Below are positions 10,041 to 20,807 of a stretch of 64,000 nt of DNA, piece after piece. The stretch lies in contig JABYQS010000022.1 in the NCBI GenBank assembly GCA_022592435.1, positions 1-64,000 of the forward strand, read 5' to 3'. Origin of the DNA: Cerioporus squamosus. Taxonomy: Eukaryota; Basidiomycota; Agaricomycetes; Polyporales; Polyporaceae. The notes under the pieces were generated by a model. It worked only from the letters and a program-made list of their open reading frames with translations. It made no database searches and was not told the origin of the DNA. The first letter of the stretch is position 1; each line of letters starts with the position of its first letter. The position numbers and the translations under genes were made by a program.

Positions 10041-10970
10041 TTATGCTCTCCTTTCTGTCGCCTACTCATGCTACTCCAGACATATTATATAAGGAGGGAC
10101 TTTTGGGCTTCGTCTCCTCAGTCTTTTGCTCTACTGACTGAGGAATAAATACTCGCCTACCTATGATAACTTATGCTTTACTTACAAGTACTTTGTAGCT
10201 CGTGTTGTCCACTCATCTGCTAGGTACTTGTGTCTATGCTATAAGTCTTTTGCTCTACTGACTGAGGACTCGTGCCGCCCACTCGTCTGCTAGTCATTGC
10301 GACTTGCCTTTACAGGTTCAGACTTTATCACATGGGTCATTGGGGACTCAAATGATGCCTGCAAATCCAATTGCCGCTACCAACTGACAGGACATATAAT
10401 TCTCTGTTGTTGTGAAGTCAAAGTACTGTGAAGCAAAGTGCACTGTGAAGCAACTGGCAGCTGGGCAGATGGCCTCATGGTGACTTCACCATGCATCAAA
10501 TGCATCAAGGTGGCTCAAGGTGACTACTACCTGAGGGTAAACAGGATTATGTGACCAACACAACATCATATTCTGATCAGCCTGCATATCCTCTCCTGAT
10601 TAGGAGCCCTGTTCTCTGAGAGTAATACCCAGTCCTAAAGACCTGTTCTTGACTGAGTGAACTGGAACTTTCAGAATTTGCAACCTGTTACTATATCACA
10701 TCTCTTTGGTGGTCCAACTTGCTCCAACTCAGAAGGAGGCTGCAGCAGTCTCTGGGCCTTGATGAGCTTCCAGACTCATGATTTCTGCACATCAATGGTG
10801 GGCCATGCAGCAGTGTGCCAGGCGGTTAGATTTTGTTACAGTGGGGCCCATCACTCCCAGTGAGAATTGACACTATATGTGGCCATATCTACGCTATATC
10901 TCCCGGTCTGAATTGGGAGATATAGCCCAAATATCAGCACATATGCTGCTAGGGCCCTGTACCATACTGG
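10041..10970. other. no gene supported
   Basis: The string AGTCTTTTGCTCTACTGACTGAGGA occurs twice (about 10120 and 10244), each followed within 60-80 bases by CTCGTCTGC-like text. That suggests an old tandem duplication. No coding potential is seen. Confidence 0.4.
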
Positions 10971-11025
10971 GGTGGATATCCACTGATATCCAGTGATATC
11001 CGGTGATATCTGGTGGTACTCTACC
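10971..11025. repeat. GATATCC-based imperfect tandem repeat
   Basis: Five imperfect copies of an ~11-base unit of the form TGATATCCRGTG follow one another (GGATATCCACTGATATCCAG, then TGATATCCGG, TGATATCTGG). Each unit contains the palindrome GATATC. Confidence 0.7.
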
Positions 11026-11114
11026 ATTCCTGACAGTACTTAGGCAGTCGCAGCCGCTCGTATGATAGCAGAACCGCGTGCATTATGGGGTAGCTATGAA
11101 ATACATGCATTGCC

Positions 11115-11520
11115 ACCTGTGCGCCCGCTCATCTGCCTGCTCACCCCGCCCGCATGTCCACCCGCTCGCTCGTCCACCCGCTCGCTCGTCCACCCGCTCG
11201 CTCGTCTGCCAGCTCACTCGGCCGCCTGTCTGCTTGTCTGCTTGCTTGTCCGCGCACCTGTCTGTGCGCCCACTTGCCCGCTTGCCTGCTCATTCGCCCA
11301 CCCGCACACCCGCCCGCTTATCTGCTCGCTCGCCCCCATGCCGGCCCGTCCGTTGGTGCGCCTGCCTGCTCGTCTGCTCACCTGCTGGCCCTCTCGCCCA
11401 CCTGCCCGCCTGCTCGTCCACCTGCCTGCTTGTCCACCTGCTTGTCCACCCGCCCATGCTGCTCGCCCACCTGCTTGTCCACCCGCCTGTGCTGCTTGTC
11501 TGCCCGCTTGTCCCACCAGT
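11115..11520. repeat. pyrimidine-rich minisatellite (CCNGCYYGYYYG type)
   Basis: About 400 bases are built from degenerate units such as CCCGCTCGCTCGTCCA and CCTGCTTGTCCACC, almost free of A on the plus strand. All three plus frames and one minus frame stay open across it only because TAA/TAG/TGA cannot form easily. The resulting Ala/Pro/Cys/Leu-rich or Gly/Arg/Gln-rich readings are composition artefacts, not proteins. The strong strand asymmetry could favour triplex or R-loop structures. Confidence 0.75.
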
Positions 11521-12429
11521 TCCTCCTCCCCTATCTGCAGCCCCTAAGTCGATGACTCACCTTGAACCTAACCTTGATGTGTAGCATGTTTCCAAGGAGA
11601 TTTGATGTTCTGTCAGCACTGGTTATGCAGCAGAACAATCATGGAAGTGGTGATGAAGGGAGTAGGAGGAGGAAGAGGATGGAGGAGGAGGAGAAAAGGG
11701 AGGAGCATAGCGAGGAGGAGGGCAACATGGAAGTAGAGGTTGAGTTGACAAGTGCGTCATCCTGTTGTCCGACATTAAGAGCAACTCGAGCGCGTGACCG
11801 AGCAAAAAGTGGTTTGAAGGCAAGTGATACGCAAGATGGGCAGAGGCGACAAATGTCAAATTGAGCAAAATGGAGCAGGTACGACCAATCTCTTGAGACT
11901 GGATTCAAAAACCATGCGAGGTTTCAGTTGAATTGACTAGGATGTGAACGCGAGAAACTAATTTTGGGCGCTTGGAAAATGTTCCATTCTGGCTGGCTAC
12001 GGACAGCTACCGATGGTTATCCTGAGATATCGCCAGTAACGTGGGGATATTGGCAGATATTGTGTTGATTCTCACTGGGCATCACTAGGGACCTAGACAT
12101 CAAGCTTGCTTTCATTAGTGGCATTGCAAGCCTGTCAGTTGCCTACAAGCTGACTGCCAAATGCCAGTTGCTTCGGATGTTTCAAACTTTACCAGATATT
12201 TCTGATCACTTCCACTGTTCGCCCACGCCATATTTCTCCTGCAAGTTTCTGCTATTCACACCTCTATGCATGATACTTACCTTCTCGCATTCCTCTTTGG
12301 CGCCTCGCGATGCGGTAAGCACTGGGACTTCACGGCCACCTTGATCTGCCATGAAGTGAATCAAGGTACAAACTCCGACGCCATGAAGCCGCCTTGACTT
12401 CACTTCACGACAACACTAGAGAACAGCTG
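11521..12429. other. edge of the repeat compartment, no gene seen
   Basis: Contains a purine-rich GGAGGAGGA stretch (11665-11720) and otherwise no supported coding or repeat structure. From here rightward the base composition becomes GC-rich and spliced genes begin. Confidence 0.4.
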
Positions 12430-14563
12430 TCAAGGTCGAGGCGGCTCCCCCGTGGTTGTATTCCACCCATGTCCTTCTGGCACCTCCCAATCACCCAAAC
12501 ACGCCCATGCCCAATCTGTCTCCCTCACAATCTCCCGCACCGCCTCGACAAATCTCGGCACCGGACACAGCCCGTGCGGCTCATCTACAGGACATCTCCG
12601 CACCGAGCCAAGAGGTACAACTCCATCATTGAGGATGATGCGAATCTGCGGGTCTGAGGTGTAGTCGCATGACAGTACTAATCACAGGAGGTGAGCAAGA
12701 TGAGGGAGACGGTACCGTGACACATCAACGAAGAGGACCTACATTGGAACTGCAAGTTCGCCGCAAACGGTGAGAGGTGCGAGGTTTTGAATGCACGGTT
12801 CTTGGGTATATGGTCCGAGGGCAGCGGTCCATCTGCCGCGAAGTTCGAGAGATTAAGGGCAGTGATCACTGAGTACATATGTCAGTACGTGTTCAACGAG
12901 GTTGCACTCTCTACCTCGTAGACCCACCGTTAAGCACAACGGTGTCGTGAGTCGCATCGACGTAGAGGCTCTGTCCTAGCGGAAAGGTAGCAGGATCATC
13001 ATCAAGCGTCGCGTTTGTCGACGAGTTATGCAGGGGAATGAGCGAATGTGTTAGTCGCGCGAGCAGTTCCTGGACGTATCCGATCCCCTGCGCGCGCGTC
13101 GTCGGAGAACCAAACGCAGAGTTGTACCAGAAATTGAGATCCACCCTACGCAGGCAAATCCAACTTCAGCAGATAGACAGCGCGCACGTTACGGTGAGAC
13201 TCACGAGTAATCAAAGCCCCGCCACTCGTCCTCCGTGAACAGCTCACAGAACTTCGAATATCCAATAGCGACAGTCTGCAACACGCCGTCAGCGGCCAAG
13301 TCACCGCACACTTCGCGCAATGAACGCGTACCTCGTATGCACAGAGCTGCTGCATCGAATACACATCCTCGATCCTCAATTTCATGCCCCCTATCTGCGG
13401 CTGCAGCCGCTTCAAAGCCGCCTGCAGGTAGACATCCGCCCACTCCCGGACAAACGGCGTAGCGCGTTCACCCTTCGTATGGTCGCGCCCATTCAGGCAC
13501 GTCTTGGACGGTGCGAGCGTGTTATTGAAGCCGTGCGCCTCAACCGTGATGAGCTGCTGGTACTGTCCCTCCAGCGACGGCCCGAAGAACCCGAGAGCGA
13601 AGTTGAGCGCGGATGAGAGCATGCGGTCTTGCGACTCGGTGCGGAAGACAGGAAGAGTGTTGGTCTCGGTGAAGTTCTGCAGCAGGAAACCATACTTCAT
13701 GCGCATAGAGACGCCAAGGTCGACTGCAAGGCGTATGGGTACTTATGGCAAGGTCTGATATCACACAACGTACTCACAGAGCTGCTGGCGACCGAACGGC
13801 GTCAAGATCTCCTCGCCGAGTTTGTACGTCCTAGACGGAGATGTAGATTCGAACAGGATGTAGTACGCGGAGTGACTCACCAATCGTTCAAGAACTCCAG
13901 CTGCCCACCAGCACGCCATCCTTCGGCGCCGTTCAGGCGAGCGGCGAAGTTGGCAGGCCCGCCGTACGACGAGTTTGACCCGGTCGGATAACGCGCACCA
14001 TGACGATGAAGGAGATGCAGACCGGTGATGCGACATCCAGCAGGCGGCTCCGGACCAGCATCAACACCAAAGACACCTCGATCGACCGTGAACCAGGGCG
14101 AGAGATTGCCCCAGTGTCTGAAGATATCAAACTTGCCCTTGGTATCGTTCTTCAGGGCCTCCGGAGAGAGCAGATGCGGGGCGCCAGTATGTATGGGGTA
14201 TGAGGGTGCAGTCGCGACAAGAGCAGGCTCTGCGCCGGTTGGTGTTGGTCCGGCGTAGCCAACGTTCGATGGAAAGAGGGACGGGAAGGCGTTCGTAGGC
14301 GAAGCTGGAGGGTAGTTGTGAACCTCTGTCGAGCCTGCACGACCAGCAACGTCCGCGTCAAGGACAGACTTGGCTCGACTGGGACCGTAGGCAGTGAGGG
14401 AGGACGAGAAGAGGAAAGCGGAGACGAGGCCAGCCCAGTAGGCGAGGACGATGTGGCGGAACGCATAGGTGCGACGAGTATTCGGAGGCGTGATGCGAAC
14501 GCGGCCATTGCTAAGGAGTCCTTGCTGCTCGAGGTCCGCCGGGATCTTCTGCGCGTCGGGCAT
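12430..14563 (-). CDS. histidine acid phosphatase, phytase-like, membrane-anchored
   Basis: Seven exons join in frame: 14563-13881, 13830-13778, 13723-13332, 13275-13205, 13145-12928, 12868-12743, 12677-12430 (about 596 aa). The catalytic motif RHGARYPT is in exon 1 (HLLHRHGARYPTGSN) and the distal HD pair is in exon 5 (DATHDTVV), as in histidine acid phosphatases. The path FDLGVSMRMKYGFLLQNF and the C-terminal RIILNDGVVPLG ... CPVDEPHGLCP are typical of fungal phytases. These hydrolyse phosphate esters such as phytate. Before the domain, residues ~38-62 (IVLAYWAGLVSAFLFSSSL) form a membrane segment after a 35-residue polar tail. That looks like a type II signal anchor rather than a cleaved signal peptide, so the catalytic domain probably faces the secretory lumen or cell exterior. 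The start is the first ATG compatible with this layout. Confidence 0.88.
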
Positions 14564-14956
14564 CGTATCTGGAGCACTGGTCGACGCTGCCTCACCCGTC
14601 GTCGCGGTCGTGGACGACGTCCTCAGACGCGCGCCGCGTCTGTGCAAGTACCGTCACGGTCGTCTGACGTCACGACTCACGCGAACTCTGCCGCATCGCG
14701 CCTGTCGCGTACTTCTCGCCACCCAACTAACCACAACAGATATGTGGACTTCGCGCTACTTCACCCCGGATACTCGTGGATCCCCGGATAGCACCAGTAC
14801 ACCTTCAAAGACAGAGAATCCAGCCAATCCGTCAACATGTTATTAGGCGAAGAACCCTAAGATAGCGAAGCAGACACGCCAGCACGACATATCTAGCTAT
14901 CCATGTCGGACGATACTCAATACATACAACGGGAGAAAATAAGGATATCGCACTAT

Positions 14957-17692
14957 CTAGTGATGCCGCATCTCGCGCGCAAGCCGCAGCGTCAACACAA
15001 AGGCCACCGTCGCTGATAGCCCGCCCAACCTAAGAAGATAGGAAAGACAGCCCACAATCAGCAAAACGCACGCAATCCAAGTGAACCAGCTCACCTGTAG
15101 ATGATAGCATACGAGTTCGGCCCCCCTCCAGTAACCAGCGCCTCTGCCCTCGCCCCTTGCACCTCAACGCTCGTCGCGTTCACCCCAAGCTCCGGAGCCC
15201 CCGCACCCGGGTCCGCATTCGATCCCTTGGACGGATCCAGCAGCGCAAAGATGATCGACGCGAGCCCAGTCATGATGAACTGCGGAATCACGATGAACAC
15301 ATTGTGGATCCCGAGGATGATGCCCGCTTTCGCCGCCAGCCCTCCTCCACGCTTGCTGCCTCCCGCCTCATGCCCGTCGTCGTCGTCCACGTCAGGATGG
15401 AGCGTAGACGAATCCGACATGGCCATAGAGTGCACGTCCATATGGCTCATGCGTGCATGCGCGTTCTGCAGGAGCCCGAGACCCGCCCGCGGCTCCTCGT
15501 CCTCATCATCATGTATCCCCAGCCCGTCCCCGCTGTCCCGGGCGCTCGAGCTGTGGCTACGCTTGTGCGGCTTCGGACGACCGTCGGAGTCTACTGAGCC
15601 GGAGGACGACGTGGAATCCATGGATGCGTTCGAGGAGAAGGACCTGACGTCTTCCTCCAGCGGGAGCGTGCGTGGATCGACGTCGTGTTTACGCGGCAGG
15701 AGCGCAGGGGTCTCTTCGTCTTCATCGTCTTCGCCGACGAGGAACTGGCGTTCGTGATCATCGCTGCCAATATGCAAAGAACCAGACCGTCGATATGTCC
15801 GGGTATCGTTCAAGAGAATGGCACCTCCATCTTCCCCTGGGACTTGCTCGGTGAGGATAGCCTCAGCAAGCTGCGGGACGCGTCAGAAACTCAACAAGCG
15901 GAAGAACTGCCCACATACCAAGGAGAAAGGTGCCCATTGCGTGATCGACCACGAAAAGCCAGTGAGCGTCGTGAAGAATGTCGCGCCGGCAACGCTCGTG
16001 TAGAAACTGCTTGAAGCGTCAGTCTCGATCTCGCAGATGTCGTGTCTCGGATCGCTCACAAGGTCGCAAACATACATATCGCAAAGATGAGGTGGCCCGC
16101 AGCCCAGAGGGTCGTGAGGTGCACCTTAAGCCGGTCATACACTCTCACCCAGGCACTCTTATGTGCCTGTGCGAGCTTACGCTCAAGTAATCTCCGCGAC
16201 CTGGCCGACTCTGCAACAACGAACGGAAGAAGAACATTCCCCGCAAAGCTGAGTAGAGATGAGTAGAACAGGGCGCGAGTGCCGAGCCTCGTCGACTCGG
16301 CATCCAGCCCCGGGTCGTCCGGTGGCAGCGTAGATGCTTGCTTGTGGAGGTCGCCGATGAATGCGGAGGTGTAGAAGAGCACAGGAAACCATCCAACCCA
16401 AGAGCTGCAGAAGATGAGAACGGTTGGAGATGCGGAATGCACGGAAGGCTCACAAGAATTGGATCATGCACTGCGGGCGTATGAGTATTCAACTATTCAT
16501 GCTCAAAGGGCAGCGATACTCACAATCTGACGAATTACAGGTGGTAGTGTGAAGGCATTCTGCCATATCTCCTTGAGCTCTCTTGCGAAGCTCTTAGTTC
16601 GAGCGTCTGTACATCGTGATTAGGTCATGCTCATCAAAATGGCCCCGAGGAACGTGACGCATACTTGGTCGACACCACTACCTTCTCTTTCGTGCAGAAC
16701 GCGGTGATACCATGGGTTAACAGAAGCAGAATAGAGCCGACGACGGCGAGAACCTCAAGCTCGGTATCTCCGAAGAACGGGAATACGGTCGTCATATCCA
16801 CGTTTCCTCTGTTTGCTCCGTTAGTCGTTAGCACAAGCTGAAGGGGCGAATGTACAGACATGAAGTATCCTGCGACGCTGCCGAAGCCAAGCATGCGTGC
16901 TGCCCAGGCGTTCGCATCCGCTTGCTCGCAGATGGTAGGGTATCAATGATGAGCGCGCGATCCACTGCTTGGACTACGAGCAGGAGAGCGTCAAGCGGAC
17001 TCGAGATATACAGATGTGTAGACGCGCCGGACGCACCTGCGTTGATGGAGAAGTCAATGGTAAAGAGAGCGATGATAGCTAGCCATATCGTGAGGAGGTC
17101 GTTCTGAAGAAGAGTGAGAGTTATTGTCTTCCTCGAACACAGAGAGCAGCCCTGTGGGTACTCACTGCTATTGACTTTGCGGGAAGGAAGATGGTGGCGA
17201 ATGGTCGCGTGAATCCTAGCAACATCATGGCTGTGATGCAGATGATGCACCCGGTCACCATGTACGGTCTCCGACGACCGAAGCGAGATTTGGACTTGTC
17301 GGCGAGGACGCCTGGGACGCGAGGTCGGACCAGTGTTATATAAGCTAAACGGAGGGTACACACCTATGAGGGGCTGGACGAGGAGTCCTGAGATAGGTCC
17401 CGCCAGGAAGACCATGGCAACTGCGGCCTTGGAAAGACCAAGCGACAAGAGGTAGGGTGTGCCTTGAATAGGCATGAATGGGATCGTTCGCTCGAGGAGC
17501 AAGGTACACGGACGTGAGTTACATACCGTAGGACATCTCTACGGACCAGAAGACCTGCACTCCTAGCAGGCCAACTGTTATGGCTGGTAATTGCGCCCAC
17601 CGCGGTCCTAATATCTTAGATACGCCCGCCAGATGAGAGTCCTCGCGCTCGCCGCCCTCCTCGGCGAGAGGGATGCTGGAGAAGCCGGTCAT
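14957..17692 (-). CDS. sucrose/glycoside:proton symporter (GPH family, SUT-like)
   Basis: Multi-exon gene encoding a 12-helix carrier. Exon 1 (17692-17527) begins MTGFSSIPLAEEGGERED and reaches VFWSVEMSYG. The next exons give TPYLLSLGLSKAAVAMVFLA, GPISGLLVQPLIG and the loop motif DKSKSRFGRRRPYMVTG, diagnostic for glycoside-pentoside-hexuronide carriers of the plant/fungal sucrose-transporter branch. Later come DFSINA/VQAVDRALIIDTLP, GNVDMTTVFPFFGDTELEVL and GFSWSITQWAPFSLLAEAIL. Before helix 11 there is a long hydrophilic insert (about 15,400-15,790) rich in Asp/Glu/Ser. The last exon ends LRLAREMRHH. It should import disaccharides with protons at the plasma membrane. After DTLP the frame must shift: one base appears to be missing near 16928 before EQADANAWAARM. 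I read this as an assembly error or a recent mutation. Confidence 0.82.
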
Positions 17693-17700
17693 GACGACAT
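17689..17700 (-). promoter_or_regulatory. three-codon uORF overlapping the carrier start codon
   Basis: ATG TCG TCA TGA on the minus strand. Its stop codon overlaps the ATG of the sugar carrier (ATGA). Such start/stop overlaps can tune translation by termination-reinitiation. Whether the mRNA begins upstream of it is not known. Confidence 0.4.
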
Positions 17701-18540
17701 GTAGCGTCCGCGAGAGAAGCCCAGATGATAGTGCTTGGGGAAGAAGACCGCGTTACCCGTTGGCAATGGTAGAGAGCTAAAGAAGGATGCGACGGCGAGC
17801 AGGAGGATCGGGGACGAGGTGGAGGACGAGTTCGAGGTGGAATGCGCGTTCGCGGTGGCTGCGCGTCCGATGTGCGCTGTCGCGCGATGACGCCAGGGCG
17901 CTTCCGGGGTCCCATCAAACGCGAGTTGTCCTCCGGTCACCCCTCCGACGTTCAAGTTCGACCACTGCCGGCCTACTTCAACTTCTTACTTATGTAGCTC
18001 TACTCAACTTCATTACCTGTTACTGGCGCAGACAACGGATGCGTCTCCATGCGTACATCCTCGAGAACTAATCAACAAATTGCTCCCGTATCCTTGGTGG
18101 CTGCGCAGTGTGCAGGCCCCCTCCCTGTTCGTAACTGCGCAGGTATGCTGTACGGAAACTTCTTGCTCGGGGATGGGATGGAAGCGACTGCCATCCCTGG
18201 TCATAACTGGTCTGTTTAGATTGAGTCAGAATATATTGCACTGAGCTTCAACAGATCGGTAGCATTCATGGACGACCCTCGATTCACCGTTGACCCAGTG
18301 CGCCAAGATTGCGGGGCAGCGGCTCTAAGATCGCCCCTACTGGGGAATGGAAGCAGGAATGATGGCGACACCCAGACGATACGTGTCGGAGAAGTCAAAA
18401 TTGTGGTTTGACGGCCAGAAGGACTGGATCGAAAGGACAATCCGAAGGCCGGTCCGGACGCGATGGGCACCGACACACGAACTCCCTCGTGAAGCACCCA
18501 TCAACCTGCATCCACGATGAGACATGCTCCGTGTGCGACT
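17701..18540. other. intergenic, carrier promoter side
   Basis: No gene or repeat recognised. It separates the HET gene's 3' end from the 5' end of the carrier, both on the minus strand, and should contain the carrier's promoter. Confidence 0.4.
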
Positions 18541-20421
18541 CTAGGTGCGCGGGACGAGTCGAACAAGAGCCGACTCTGCTGGAGGAGTGCACTCGACATG
18601 GTGCGGATCTCCACATACGTAGGAAACAATGGCTCGGAGCGGCCACGAAGAGTGTGTGTCCGTTGCCGACCCCGCTGGAGGATGAACGTAATCGGGCATA
18701 GAGGAGGATGCGGCAGAGTAGCTGGGTACGGAGAATGGACGGTCAATGGATGACGGTGAGGAGTGTCGACTTGTATCGATGCAGGGGCCCAAACGAATGA
18801 TGACTTGGTCGTGACGGTGATCCTTGCTCATGAACACCACAATATAAGTAGGTGGAAGCTTGTGTTTAGAGCTAACCCCTTCTATCCCACTCCGCGTGTC
18901 GAGCATCTTGGACATGCATAGCTGGTAGGATGCCCATGCGTTATTGCTGGCCTTGGGAGCTAGACAGAGACGGAAGCCCTGCTCGATGATACCGATTTGT
19001 CTGTTGACGGTGGCTTGCGAAGCGCCGCTGCGTTCTGCCAGTGTAGGCAGAGGGTGATAGCGCTGCAGGCGAGAAGCGTGCGGGAATCCCAAACAGATAT
19101 CATCGAACTGCGCGAGTACAGGACTGAACGGCCTGGACAATGTTGCTGGAGATGGAACCAAGTAGACGTCACCGGCGATGTAGTAATGAATGCGTCCCTT
19201 TATTTTGGCCTTCGTTGCCCCTGCGTAACTCGCACGCTTGGCATCCATTGGGGAAAGCAAGAGCACGGGCAGGAGAGGTTCGCCGTCGCTAGTGTGGTAC
19301 TCGCATGCCAGAAAAGCAGCGTACAGTGGCCGGTTGACATCAACGGACGGAAGGGGGATGATGGGAACTCTAGTATGAATGCCGACAGGTGTTACGGCGA
19401 TGTCGGGCCAAGGAGCTTCACGATCCGATGGCTGTCCGATACGCTCCGCGAGCTGCTGGGGGGTGAGTGTTCCTAGCGTCCCTCGGAGGAGTGCAGCTGA
19501 TTGCCCAAAGGATTCCGGAATAGTGGCAAGCGGCTCCCTGAGATCGAGGACCCCGTGTGTAGTCGAAGCGGGGTCAGGGAGACTCCGTGCGCGCACGACA
19601 AATGCGGACCAGTCCAAAAAGACTTCAGCGAAACCCCAGACGAGTATGGATTGGTCCGGGTCGCGTTTGAGGATCTCTTCTTGCAGCCGACGGAAGGCAT
19701 TCGTGCCTTCGCCGTAGATCGTAGGCATGTGCACGCCGAAGATGCCCATGAGGGAGTAAGCCTGGTCCTCCACCCGTGTTGTAGTGCGGCGCGATGCCCA
19801 CAACATCCGCGTCGCAACGCTGTACGCGTCTGCAGAGACCACATGTTGCAATACGTCCCCGGGTACTCGTGTGATCGAAGTGAGAGCCGCGATATAGCTG
19901 TCCTTGGTCCCGAACGGCTTCCAGTTTGTGTCGACGAAGACGACAAACCGAGGAGCTATCAGTTCCTGTAGCGTCCATCCCCTGGTGAACCATTCGCATC
20001 CGACGATCAAGGGTCGCACCAGTTGCGGGGGGTTCGAGACAGTGCGAGGTCTGGCGAGGGAAGAGATCTCCACGTCCTCCAGGTAGGCGTAACAGACGGC
20101 AGCTCCTGCGTACCAGGCATACATGGAGTTAATTGCCTCGGATAACTCAGCACTACTGGCCTTGTCGATGCAGCAGGTGTCGATCCAGATGTACAAGAGT
20201 CCGTCCGAGAGTGCGAGTGCGCATGCGTTGCGAACCTTGGCAGATAGATGAAGAAGAAGGGACCGGTCTGTGGACCGGCCTTGCTCGAGCCGGATATTCT
20301 GGACGTCTTGATACGACATCTCCCCACCCTTGGACCAGACATGGGATACAATCGCGTAGCGAGCTTGTGAAGGATTGACAATCTGATGGAACTCCCCAGT
20401 CTCGGTGTTGAGCAGGCGCAT
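18541..20421 (-). CDS. HET-domain protein
   Basis: An uninterrupted frame of about 626 aa from MRLLNTETGEFHQI. The HET domain (PF06985) occupies roughly residues 1-200, with the three conserved blocks YAIVSHVWSKGGEMSYQD, YIWIDTCCIDKASSAELSEA followed by INSMYAWYAGAAVCYAYLED, and WFTRGWTLQELIAPRFVVF. Then come the usual RVEDQAYSLMGIFGVHMP and IYGEGTNAFRRLQEEILK. No NACHT, WD40 or ankyrin repeats follow. The remaining ~350 residues have no domain I recognise. HET domains trigger cell death in ascomycete vegetative incompatibility. Basidiomycetes have many such genes, mostly untested. The start was chosen because family members typically begin MRLLNT. ATGs ten residues upstream could extend it slightly. 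Confidence 0.88.
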   Translation of the reverse strand: MRLLNTETGEFHQIVNPSQARYAIVSHVWSKGGEMSYQDVQNIRLEQGRSTDRSLLLHLSAKVRNACALALSDGLLYIWIDTCCIDKASSAELSEAINSMYAWYAGAAVCYAYLEDVEISSLARPRTVSNPPQLVRPLIVGCEWFTRGWTLQELIAPRFVVFVDTNWKPFGTKDSYIAALTSITRVPGDVLQHVVSADAYSVATRMLWASRRTTTRVEDQAYSLMGIFGVHMPTIYGEGTNAFRRLQEEILKRDPDQSILVWGFAEVFLDWSAFVVRARSLPDPASTTHGVLDLREPLATIPESFGQSAALLRGTLGTLTPQQLAERIGQPSDREAPWPDIAVTPVGIHTRVPIIPLPSVDVNRPLYAAFLACEYHTSDGEPLLPVLLLSPMDAKRASYAGATKAKIKGRIHYYIAGDVYLVPSPATLSRPFSPVLAQFDDICLGFPHASRLQRYHPLPTLAERSGASQATVNRQIGIIEQGFRLCLAPKASNNAWASYQLCMSKMLDTRSGIEGVSSKHKLPPTYIVVFMSKDHRHDQVIIRLGPCIDTSRHSSPSSIDRPFSVPSYSAASSSMPDYVHPPAGSATDTHSSWPLRAIVSYVCGDPHHVECTPPAESALVRLVPRT

Positions 20422-20807
20422 AGTCCTCAAGCTGTAGGCAAAAAGCATCAAATGGAGGTCTTAGTGGAAGATCAAACGCGCAAAGAATAAGGCTGTTACC
20501 TTCCACCGATGTGCAGTATGTAACTGGGTGGATCGTGGCAGATCGCGGCTGAGCTGTGACCTGCTGCGACTCGATGGTGCAGCGTCAGATCAAGGCGCCC
20601 GGTAGTAGCAAATCTGGTCCGACGCATTAGGAAGAAGAATAAGTACTTAAGTCTGTCATACCCAGTCACTTTCGATACCTCAGAAAGACGCATATCATGG
20701 CATATGAGGTGCTTGAGGTAGCGCATAATCAGTTGTGTTCGAGGGAAGCCGTAGCACCATGGTGCGACATGCCATGGTGCACATCTAAACGAAGACTACT
20801 CAGTTTG

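Noticed and set aside
11062..11584. Long Pro/Ala/Cys/Leu-rich ORFs in all plus frames
   Set aside because: They exist only because the pyrimidine-rich minisatellite cannot form stop codons; no domain, no splice structure.
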